From Clytia hemisphaerica (Eukaryota; Cnidaria; Hydrozoa; Leptothecata; Clytiidae), in the NCBI GenBank assembly GCA_902728285.1, contig CACVBU010000615.1, positions 1,095,780 through 1,159,779 of the forward strand: a stretch of DNA of 64,000 nucleotides, given 5' to 3'. This document shows, piece after piece, positions 56,038-64,000 of the stretch. A model generated the notes under the pieces. That model did no database searches, had not been told where the DNA came from, and saw nothing but the letters and a program-made list of their open reading frames with translations. The position numbers were made by a program, and so were the translations under genes. The stretch's first letter is position 1. The number at the start of each line of letters is the position of its first letter.

Positions 56038-59000
56038 GTAAGTTTTGTTATTCATTATCCTATGGTATTTTTATTTAATGCAATTGAATCCTTTATTTTA
56101 AATCCAAAAGGCTCACTTTTTGTCAATTTTCAGAGTCTGAATCAAACTTTTTGTAAATTTTGTAAACTATAAATTTAATGTCGGAACTAAACTGAACTTG
56201 ACTGATGAAATTACCTGATTGTGTCTTCATGTCTATTTTTACTTTCTAGTCTTATGATGAAGATGAAGATTTTGCTGGAAGTGGAAGCTACGTTGTTGGA
56301 TCATTTCCTAAAGATTTTGGGTATATTATTTTATCGGCGATCCAAAAAATATATCTTGTATTTTACATGTACAAAATATAAATTGATGAAAAGATGTTGT
56401 TGCATTGTAGCGGTAGCAGCAATCTAACGTCACTTTGCTACAAAAGTGCCCTGTCCTTTTTTTCCAACACAAAAAGTGCATTTTTTTGGGCCACCGATAA
56501 ACCAGTTATCAGACATTTGGTTGTACAATATGGAAATATTTCACTCGTTCCAGATTTCCGTATATTTTCCTCGCCTAAAGGCCCGGAAAATATTGTACGG
56601 AAGAATCTCGGAACTCGTAAAATATTTCTCATATTGTACTTGCAATTGTCTGATAACTATTACATATATGTATTCTGCGAATTCAGTCTATTGGACAGCA
56701 AAAGGAAAAGATAACATATTTTTTACTAACATTTCTTTATCCAAGTGTGTTGAATTTTTAATCAAGAATTGCTATTTCAAAGTTGGTAATCATATACTCG
56801 GACAAAACATCGGTATCCCGATAGATCCAGCTCCATTTTGGGTGGGCTAACCTCTTTCTTTATTATTACCAATCTAAATATGTACAAAATTTGATATCTA
56901 TTAGTTCTCCTAGAGCATACAATTTTCATTCAGTTGGTAGATTTATTGATGACCTTTGCGCTATTAATGATAGAGATGATTTTTTCTTATATTATAATGA
57001 TAGGTGCCGTGGTATAGTGGTAGTCGACCTTGGCTTCTGTGCAGGGGCCAGGGTTCGATTCCCACTCACGGCAGTTCACTTGGCAAGTGAACATTCCTTC
57101 GCCCGGGTCAACCCATGCCATGTGAGGGGAATTGGGTAGTCAGTTCAAGGTGCTGATGGGACGCTCATTAGTAAGCGTCCATAGTTGCGAAAATAGGCCT
57201 CTAAAGCCTCCTGCAACTCAACCAAATAGAAATAGAAATAGAAATAGATATCTATCCACATAGAAGATCTTTCAAATTCAGTATGTGAATAGAGCAGTAA
57301 AAAATACAACTTTTCTATTTTTCCTTTTTTTGCAAAAGTTCTAGGAATGAAAATAAAGGGATAATGATAATTGAATAATATCCACCGATGATCCGCCGGC
57401 ACTATCGGAAAGCTAGAATCGCTTCGCGTACTCTTCGCTTGAGAAGTTGATTGACAGATTAAATTTTTCACCCGCGCGGAGCTACTCGCAGGCGTTCTGC
57501 GAGCGTTCTCGGCTCAATCCTTGGACTGTGTTAAAAATGGTAGACTCAGCAGTGACAGATCATTTCGATGGAAGTTGTTGGAATGTTTACAAGACTCTTG
57601 ACAGAAAATCCTTTGTTTTATTGTCAATGATGACAGTGCCGTTATTAATTTTGTTAGATCTGACTGATGTTTGTAAGTGCACTTTATAGTTTTGATTCCC
57701 ATCAAAGAATCATTTTCTGGTTTTCATGTTATTAGATGCTGTTTTAGAGCTTTAGAGCTAGCCTGACCTTTGTGGATATAAGCATTGAAAATAACATCTT
57801 TTGCTACAAATTATTTGACAAGAGAGACGCCTTTCCCTTTTTCATTGTGAGAATGCCACATTAAGATAGTAATTTACCATCCATCATCTTTTACAGTTCT
57901 ATATTCTGAGGTCCTACGCATTGCTAGATGCACTCTTCTTTTTGAAGATGTTCTGCCCAGAATTTCAGAACTATTCAAACGCATGCTCAATCAAGGAGCT
58001 GAAAAATCTTTCTTGCGAAAACAAATTGTAAAGTGTTTTGATAGATTTCCAGAGACTTCGTGAAATTTGGAGAATCTTTAAATGATTTTTTGCGCAGTTT
58101 CATTTTTGAAAAATTGAAACATTTTTATATTATGTATGTTTTCTCAGTCATTTTCTTTTTCGTTCTTTCCCGTGCGGACGGCTGCACGGCATTTCGTACT
58201 TTAGGTGTCGAACCGGGTTCTTGGCCTACTTTTTGAAAATTTGTGTTTTTTGATATTGTCTTTTGTTGTTTGTCTTGTTCTGTCTCTTTAAGCTTGTTTG
58301 TTTTGTCTGTTGTTTAACCCCTTTTTTGTTTCTTTGTATTTGTGTGCTAGTTTTTGTTTATTTTTCTATGTTTGTTAGTTTGTTTGGACTGCAGGTCGGT
58401 TCAGGGTTATGGAATCTCTGGGGGAGGCTGAGTGATGGAAGTCCTTAAAACATGTTTAAAGCCACTGCACCTGTCGCAAGTCGGGAACTAGCCTGGGAAT
58501 CCAAGCTCATAATCTTAGAAAAAAACAAAAAATACCTCACCTCACAAAGTTCTAAAATTATAGCGCTTGGTGCAGGTAGATTAGTCTGGCACAGAATGTT
58601 ATAAACAGTTTGTGTGTGAACCCTTGTTGACAGACTTGCTGAACTTTGGAAACCCAGGCAAACACACATAATCAACTTACCATAAAAACTCTTTCACAAG
58701 CTCTAAAGACTTTCAAAACTACTAAAAACCACATCAAAACATCAGCCACATGTATTTAGACTTCCAGCCAACAGCCATTTTGTTTCGAAATGAATCTATG
58801 TTTTCATTTTCATTTGTTTTCCTTTTTTCTGCAGAGTCAGCTTTTTCCATAAATTATGCGCGCGCATCGAAATCATCAAAATGCGCGCGAAAGTACTGGC
58901 AAGTAATACGCCAAAAGCTGGCCAATCAGGCCGAACCTGCATTGCAGGGAAAAATCTCCCTGCAGGCGAGTTACCTGTGCCAAGCGTTAAACAAGCAGCA

Positions 59001-62000
59001 AAGATATCATAAACTAGACTGTGAAAAAAGTTTAACGCTTGGATTCCCAGGCTAGTCGGGAACTCCAGATTGCATTACATTTTTGTTGGGTTTTTTAGTG
59101 GTTTTTGGTGTTTTTGTTTATGTGATTGCTGTGTTTGTGTTTCTGCTTGACTTTTTAAACTTTATGTCTATTGGTTTGTTGGTTGTTTTTCGCATAAAAT
59201 TCTCATTTCCTGACAGAATGTTTGATTGGTTTGATTTATATATTTAGAAAAATTCAAAAAAATAGAAAAAAACGTATAATTATATAAATAATAGTCCCTT
59301 TTTATGTTTCATCTTTCTTTTATTCAGTATTTTCAACACTTGCTCTCCTTGAGGTCAGATCTCTGATCTTCACCATATATCCTAATGTTACCAAAAACTC
59401 TGGAAGCCATCAAGTCTTGAATTTAGTTTTTTTAAGCTTAATATTTTTATTTGTCCCATATTTATTGGGGTTGCTTCTATAAGCAAGAGGAAACTTTTGT
59501 AGCCTTGAAACAGCCTCTTTGGGTCTAAAAAAAAGGTTATTGAAAAGCTAGATATATGAATTATGCTAGTTGACTACAAGAGATTTGGAATGCAAAAAAG
59601 TGAATTCATGTTGTTACAGCTTTCTGACTATGTAAAAGTCTAGAAGTATACCGTCAACTGCTCTAACTTGGGACAATTGATCAAATCTTGGGACGGTTAA
59701 TTTCTGGACTGTATTTTCGCTTACTATTTTAAATCTCTTTGACAACAAGTTTGTTTCAATATATATCAATCAAATATTCACCATCTCATAATCACAACCA
59801 AATGTATTTTCAAAGCATTTTAAAAGTACATAATTTGAAGAGTTAATTAACAATTTTATCACGATCATGCTGCTCACATCTTGACGCCATTTTCTTTTGT
59901 GTTGTTTTTCTCTAGAGACTTTTTTCCAGCGTGTGCAATTGATTGATTGATTGACATGACAAAGTTACTGAGTGTCGATACCAGATCTCACATCTGTGTT
60001 TGGACACTTAAGAGCCATTTTTTTTAAAAATCTTCAGAATAAAGAAAGTGTGATACCTCACCCTCTTAGATTTTGATGAAATTTTGACCAAATGATCCAT
60101 CACACAAGAAAATAAGACCATGAAAATTTCACCTTGATATCTCAAGTAGTTTTGAAGATACAGAGTCTCAAAGATAGGCTACTAAGCGGAAATTGACCCC
60201 TAAAAATCATGAACTCTGGTGGGGAGCAGATTTTGAAAGCCAATGAATTTTTATTCAAGTACATTAGAAAGCTGATTTACAGTGGATTTCAAGAACTTTT
60301 TGTAGGGAATCAGAAAAAATCAAATTGAGTCTCCAAAATTTTCCCCGAAAATCTCTAGCACCTCCTGTAGAGGGCTTCAAACTTTCTGTAATCTGGGTTT
60401 GGAAGCACTTTTAGCTGTCTGCTGATGGTCCTTGGAGACTTTTTTGAAGCAAACTTTTGACCTGGAGTGTTTTACTGGTGGGTTTTGGCCACAAAAATAA
60501 CATTTTCAGGATTTCTATTTTTGCGTAAGCGTCAAAAATGGCCGAAAAAATTGCTATTTTGGCTGATCTGGAGCAAAATTCAAGATGGCGTATCTTTTTG
60601 AACCCCCTACAATTTTTTTGAAACTTTCAGTAATGCTTCCTTAGTAGGTCTAGTTTATAACCTCAAAAAATCTCAGTGGGGCCTTGAAGTCTCTTAAAGA
60701 TATGATCAATTGAAAATTTGCTTAACTTCGTTGTTTTTTCCCTCCTAAAATGCTAAATCAGGCCCACTTAAGGCCTCTAAAGGTAAATTCTTGTCAAAAT
60801 ATTGGTTGATCTTCTCTAGCCAACTAATCATTGGCATTAAGGGAACAACTGTAAAAAAATTCAGGTCATTTCCATTAACAGATGACATTTTATGACTGTT
60901 TCTTTATTTTTAAGTATAGAATATGTAAAAAAATGGGACTGACATCTGGCCTTTCCTACCATTCCAGGGCCTATATTTTCAGGAAAAGCCTCAACCTTTT
61001 ACAGTTTGGTGAATATTATTCTTAAATATAAGCAGGTTACTTCAACTAAATGGGTTTAACAGTACTTAATTCCTATTCAAAAACTTTTTAGACTCATTCA
61101 GAAATCCTACTTTGACAATAATTTGCGCTTTACCGCAAAATTTCTAAGTCCAAGTGTCGTGATTAACTTTAGACTGTCCAATATCTCTATATTTGTGTAC
61201 ACTGTCAGCCTTACTTGTTGATTCTTAAATAACTAAGCAACATTACTAGGGTGATATTTTATGAGATACTGCAAACAATGATGTTTAAATCATCTGGACA
61301 AGAAATATTGGACAGTCCAAAGTTAATCACGACACTTGGACTTAGAAATTTTGCGGTAAAGCGCAAATTATTGTCAAAGTAGGATTTCTGAATGAGTCTA
61401 AAAAGTTTTTGAATAGGAATTAAGTACTGTTAAACCCATTTAGTTGAAGTAACCTGCTTATATTTAAGAATAATATTCACCAAACTGTAAAAGGTTGAGG
61501 CTTTTCCTGAAAATATAGGCCCTGGAATGGTAGGAAAGGCCAGATGTCAGTCCCATTTTTTTACATATTCTATACTTAAAAATAAAGAAACAGTCATAAA
61601 ATGTCATCTGTTAATGGAAATGACCTGAATTTTTTTACAGTTGTTCCCTTAATGCCAATAATTAGTTGGCTAGAGAAGATCAACCAATATTTTGACAAGA
61701 ATTTACCTTTAGAGGCCTTAAGTGGGCCTGATTTAGCATTTTAGGAGGGAAAAAACAACGAAGTTAAGCAAATTTTCAATTGATCATATCTTTAAGAGAC
61801 TTCAAGGCCCCACTGAGATTTTTTGAGGTTATAAACTAGACCTACTAAGGAAGCATTACTGAAAGTTTCAAAAAAATTTGTAGGGGGGTTCAAAAAAGAT
61901 ACGCCCATCTTGAATTTTGCTCCAGATCAGCCAAAAAAATAGCAATTTTTTCGGCCATTTTTGACGCTTACACAAAATAGAAATCCTGAAAATGTTATTT

Positions 62001-63834
62001 TTGTGGCCAAAAACCCACCAGTAAACCACTCCAGGTCAAAAGTTTGCTTCAAAAAAGTCTCCAAGGACCATCAGCAGACAGCTAAAAGTGCTTCCAAACC
62101 CAGATTACACAAAGTTTGAAGCCCTCTACAGGAGGTGCTAGAGATTTTTGGGGAAAATTTTGGAGACTCAATTTGATTTTTTCTTATTCCCTACAAACAG
62201 TTCTTGAAATCCACTGTAAATCAGCTTTCTAATGTACTTGAATAAAAATTCATTGGCTTTCAAAATCTGCTCCCCACCAGAGTTCATGATTTTTAGGGGT
62301 CAATTTCCGCTTAGTAGCCTATCTTTGAGACGCTGTATCTTCAAAACTACTTGAGATATCAAGGTGAAATTTTCAGGGTCTTATTTTCTTGTGTGATGGA
62401 TCATTTGGTCAAAATTTCATCAAAATCCAAGAGGATGAGGTATCACACCCTGAAGACTCTTAAAAAAAATGGCTCTTAAGCGAATGCGCGCGATCACATT
62501 TACAAATTAGTCCACATACATTACTTTCCCTCAGCCAATAAAAACGTGATAAGTTATCTTGTCTCTAGGTATTTGTTGTGGAGTAATTAGTTATTCAATA
62601 GGCCCTCGCGTTCTCCAAAACAACTATTCTGACAGATCGTCAACTTTTTGGAAATGTCTTTACTGGGTGTGTCACAAAAAAGTTTCTCTTTTTCAAGTAG
62701 TAAATTTTCTCAAAGTTCTAATGAGTTTTAAAAGAATCAATCCTACCCAATACAAAGGAATTCATAAGAAAATCAAGTTCACCTGGTAGCTTTTTTGTAG
62801 GTTGACATATAAATGTGTTTTGATATACATATTAAAATGTTTTTAGCACACTTTATTTATTGATTTTTTTAGGTATTCTGAAGATAGAGAGGAGCCTTCC
62901 AGCCAATCTGATGAATCCAAACCAAAAATTCTCTTGATGGGTTTAAGAAGGTTTGATTTAATTTTCAATGTCTTCTAGCTTTTCCATACAAAAAATCTGC
63001 ACATAAAATTGTTATTAGCGATGTTCAAAATATCTTTCATTATTTTCAATTTTTTCAATGTTTTTACAATGTTGAATGCGTAATTGGGTGCTGAGTAATT
63101 ATTTAAAAAAAGGCAAAGTGTCCACGTCAGTTAGTGGAAATACCTCCATTTAAAGCATGTTCAGAGTTCACAATAACGACTTTTTATTTATTACGGAAAC
63201 AAAAGAAAGGAGAACAAGTCATTAAAACTAAGAGTCAGCACTCTGTGTTTGTGACGTAGGTTTTGTAATTGATTTTCACAGTTTTTTATTTCTACGTTAT
63301 TTTTTAAACCTCTTAGTAGGAGAACGTGTCATTCAATAAGGAATTTTATAACACTTCATGGCAGATTTTAAAAAAGACAATTAGATAGAAAACGAAAGTT
63401 TCTTCGTTTTTCATTTTCGCATTTATGGGGAAGAATATTCGATATGAGGATTCCCATTTTTGTAAAATCGCGATTCCCCATGGTTGCCAAATGGTAGCTA
63501 TGGGTAATTCCTTTGTTCTTTTGCTATTTTCTTTTGTTCTGTGTGACGTAAAGACGCTTCGTAAATCGAAGTACTTTCACTAACTGCAGTTTTGAGACTG
63601 AAAAACAGAATGGAGTGAGTGAAATAGCTAGTGGGTCAAAAATTAAAACATTATATCTCTTTATGGTTAAGATCAATTTGCTAATTGAATGTCTTGCAAT
63701 TTTACAGGAGTGGAAAATCTTCCATTTTAAAAGTTGTCTTTCACAAGATGTCTCCAAATGAAACGTTGTTCTTGGAAAGCACAAATAAAATTGTGAAAGA
63801 TGACATCTCCAATAGCTCATTTGTACAATTCAGG
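56032..63834 (+). CDS. RRAGC/D-like: Ras-related GTP-binding protein C/D (Rag C/D GTPase), 5' four exons; gene continues past the window
   Basis: Whole-gene entry; coding exons are 56032-56037, 56250-56320, 62873-62950 and 63708-63834. All phases join: [20 protein letters not shown], then [20 protein letters not shown], then [12 protein letters not shown], then [20 protein letters not shown] and [18 protein letters not shown]. Vertebrate RagC/RagD share [25 protein letters not shown] (P-loop) and the switch I region almost word for word. Known role: it pairs with RagA/B on the lysosome surface and recruits mTORC1 when amino acids are present. The exon encoding the IWDFPGQ switch II region is beyond the window. 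The second intron (6.5 kb) holds a broken reverse transcriptase, a SINE, a 9-bp-TSD element and a 2.5 kb palindrome. Confidence 0.93.
56250..56320 (+). CDS. Rag C/D exon 2
   Basis: A 71 nt exon after TACTTTCTAG encoding [20 protein letters not shown] and KDFG. It ends two bases into a glycine codon at a GTATAT donor. SFPKDFG is the N-terminal signature shared by RagC and RagD. Confidence 0.85.
56503..56663. mobile_element. 160 bp hairpin element in Rag intron 2
   Basis: AGTTATCAGACATTTGGTTG mirrored by CAATTGTCTGATAACT; 'TACAATATGG.AATATTT' pairs across the centre. It lies immediately before the reverse-transcriptase remnant. Confidence 0.7.
57005..57250 (+). mobile_element. tRNA-derived SINE inserted in the reverse-transcriptase remnant
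   Basis: The head (57005-57073) folds like a tRNA: TGCCGTG pairs with CACGGCA, box A is TGGTATAGTGGTAGTCG and box B is GGTTCGATTCC. The anticodon loop is oversized, so it is not a normal tRNA. The body continues to a (AGAAAT)n tail near 57225-57250. The body motif CACATGG...GGGTTGACC...GTTCACTTG recurs in antisense at 27925-27980. Confidence 0.7.
57255..57738 (+). repeat. Duplicated segment with a short ORF and splice donor
   Basis: Partner of 49490-49962. The frame from ATG 57537 encodes about 45 residues ([20 protein letters not shown] followed by a hydrophobic [11 protein letters not shown]) and ends at a GTAAGT donor at 57673. It could be a first exon captured by a mobile element. It lies inside the interrupted reverse transcriptase. 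Confidence 0.6.
58489..59054. mobile_element. 566 bp element with 9 bp target duplication GTCGGGAAC
   Basis: Ends TAGCCTGGGAATCCAAGC and its inverted partner. GTCGGGAAC is present at 58480-58488 and again at 59055-59063. A 9 bp duplication is typical of Mutator-like elements. The internal open frame (58750-59055) has no recognisable domain. Confidence 0.75.
60007..62480. repeat. 2.47 kb near-perfect palindrome in Rag intron 2
   Basis: Arms 60007-61184 and 61305-62480 are inverted copies with few visible differences; outer ends are CTTAAGAGCCAT / ATGGCTCTTAAG and the spacer is about 120 bp. No coding frame, no clear target duplication. Confidence 0.9.
62873..62950 (+). CDS. Rag C/D exon 3
   Basis: A 78 nt exon after TTTTTTTAG encoding [20 protein letters not shown] then LMGLRR, the strand that leads into the P-loop. 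The donor is a non-optimal GTTTGA, but the phase match to exon 4 (split arginine codon) is exact. Confidence 0.88.
63708..63834 (+). CDS. Rag C/D exon 4: P-loop and switch I
   Basis: A 127 nt exon after TTTTACAG encoding the P-loop (RSGKSSI), [18 protein letters not shown] (the switch region) and [11 protein letters not shown]. It ends in phase 0 at a GTAATG donor. Beyond it there are 166 bp of intron to the window edge. Confidence 0.93.
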
Positions 63835-64000
63835 GTAATGTCACATTCTTATTGTCTTCTTTATAAATCTTTTTACATTTTTTACAATTTTTTGACAGGA
63901 GAAACTTCGACTGATAAAACCTAGTATGTCTGATCTGTAAATGGCCATCGTCCATAGAAACTAAATTCAGAAAAGGTCAATTACTTCTATAATATGTAAT

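Larger units (their letters stand above)
56720..58063 (+). pseudogene. Broken reverse-transcriptase gene (Penelope/retron-like RT remnant)
   Basis: Fragments of one RT follow each other in order on the plus strand: [20 protein letters not shown] with IGIP...PAPFW (about 56745-56840), [16 protein letters not shown] and [15 protein letters not shown] (to 57000; FIDD is the catalytic box), [18 protein letters not shown] (from about 57770), and [20 protein letters not shown] ending at a stop at 58061-58063. Breaks: a frameshift at PAPFW, a block of about 750 bp inserted at 57001 (SINE plus a duplicated segment), an in-frame stop after VRMPH and another frameshift near 57895. It lies in intron 2 of the Rag gene. 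Family assignment is from motif memory only. Confidence 0.7.

Noticed and set aside
57005..57073. A functional tRNA gene
   Set aside because: The acceptor stem, box A and box B are good, but the anticodon loop has 9 bases and the sequence runs directly into a SINE body and tail.
58263..58448. A 61-codon hydrophobic frame
   Set aside because: It is a translation of T/G-rich sequence following the reverse-transcriptase remnant.

Overview
This is an AT-rich, repeat-dense piece of an animal nuclear genome. It has GT-AG spliceosomal introns, long introns full of transposon debris, and three gene families typical of Metazoa: an SNX19-type sorting nexin with an N-terminal membrane anchor, a Rag C/D GTPase, and a secreted fibrinogen-domain lectin. 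The reverse-transcriptase and foldback remnants resemble those of marine invertebrates such as cnidarians. That placement is inference; nothing in the window fixes the species.

Four gene models are supported. (1) A sorting nexin 19-like gene on the minus strand runs from a start codon at 40953 to at least 8864. I traced 13 exons by hand, and all 12 junctions have splice sites and matching phases. The order is two membrane segments, PXA domain, long acidic linker, PX domain, Nexin_C domain. Its last exon was not found. (2) A fibrinogen-domain secreted protein (18310-19137, plus) and (3) an unrecognised small secreted acidic/basic protein (3574-4071, plus). Gene 2 lies inside the 12.3 kb intron of gene 1, on the opposite strand; gene 3 lies beyond the last exon found. 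(4) The 5' part of a Rag C/D GTPase gene on the plus strand (56032 to beyond the right edge), with four exons in phase. The sorting nexin and Rag genes point away from each other across about 15 kb of almost pure mobile-element sequence, and both products are expected on endosome/lysosome membranes.

The rest is mobile DNA: at least a dozen families of short inverted-repeat elements, several tRNA-derived SINEs, three large foldback palindromes (centred near 16.1/16.9 kb, 39.1 kb and 61.2 kb), a 500 bp tetranucleotide array, a broken reverse-transcriptase gene and a broken cysteine-protease-like gene. The most striking are two neighbouring related elements (51593-53269 and 53322-54511) that share terminal inverted repeats and 6 bp target duplications but carry different self-complementary TCGA-type repeat arrays, and a 3.1 kb element (44272-47377) with a perfect 10 bp target duplication and many CTGTTCTA/CAGCTGG-like motifs. 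Several nested insertions can be read directly, because the uninterrupted site survives in the opposite arm.

Long stretches without an entry (roughly 1-1600, 6070-7360, 35220-40750 apart from what is listed, 48360-49490, 59100-60000) show only AT-rich sequence and repeat fragments that I could not define. No CRISPR, operon, rRNA or convincing functional tRNA was seen.
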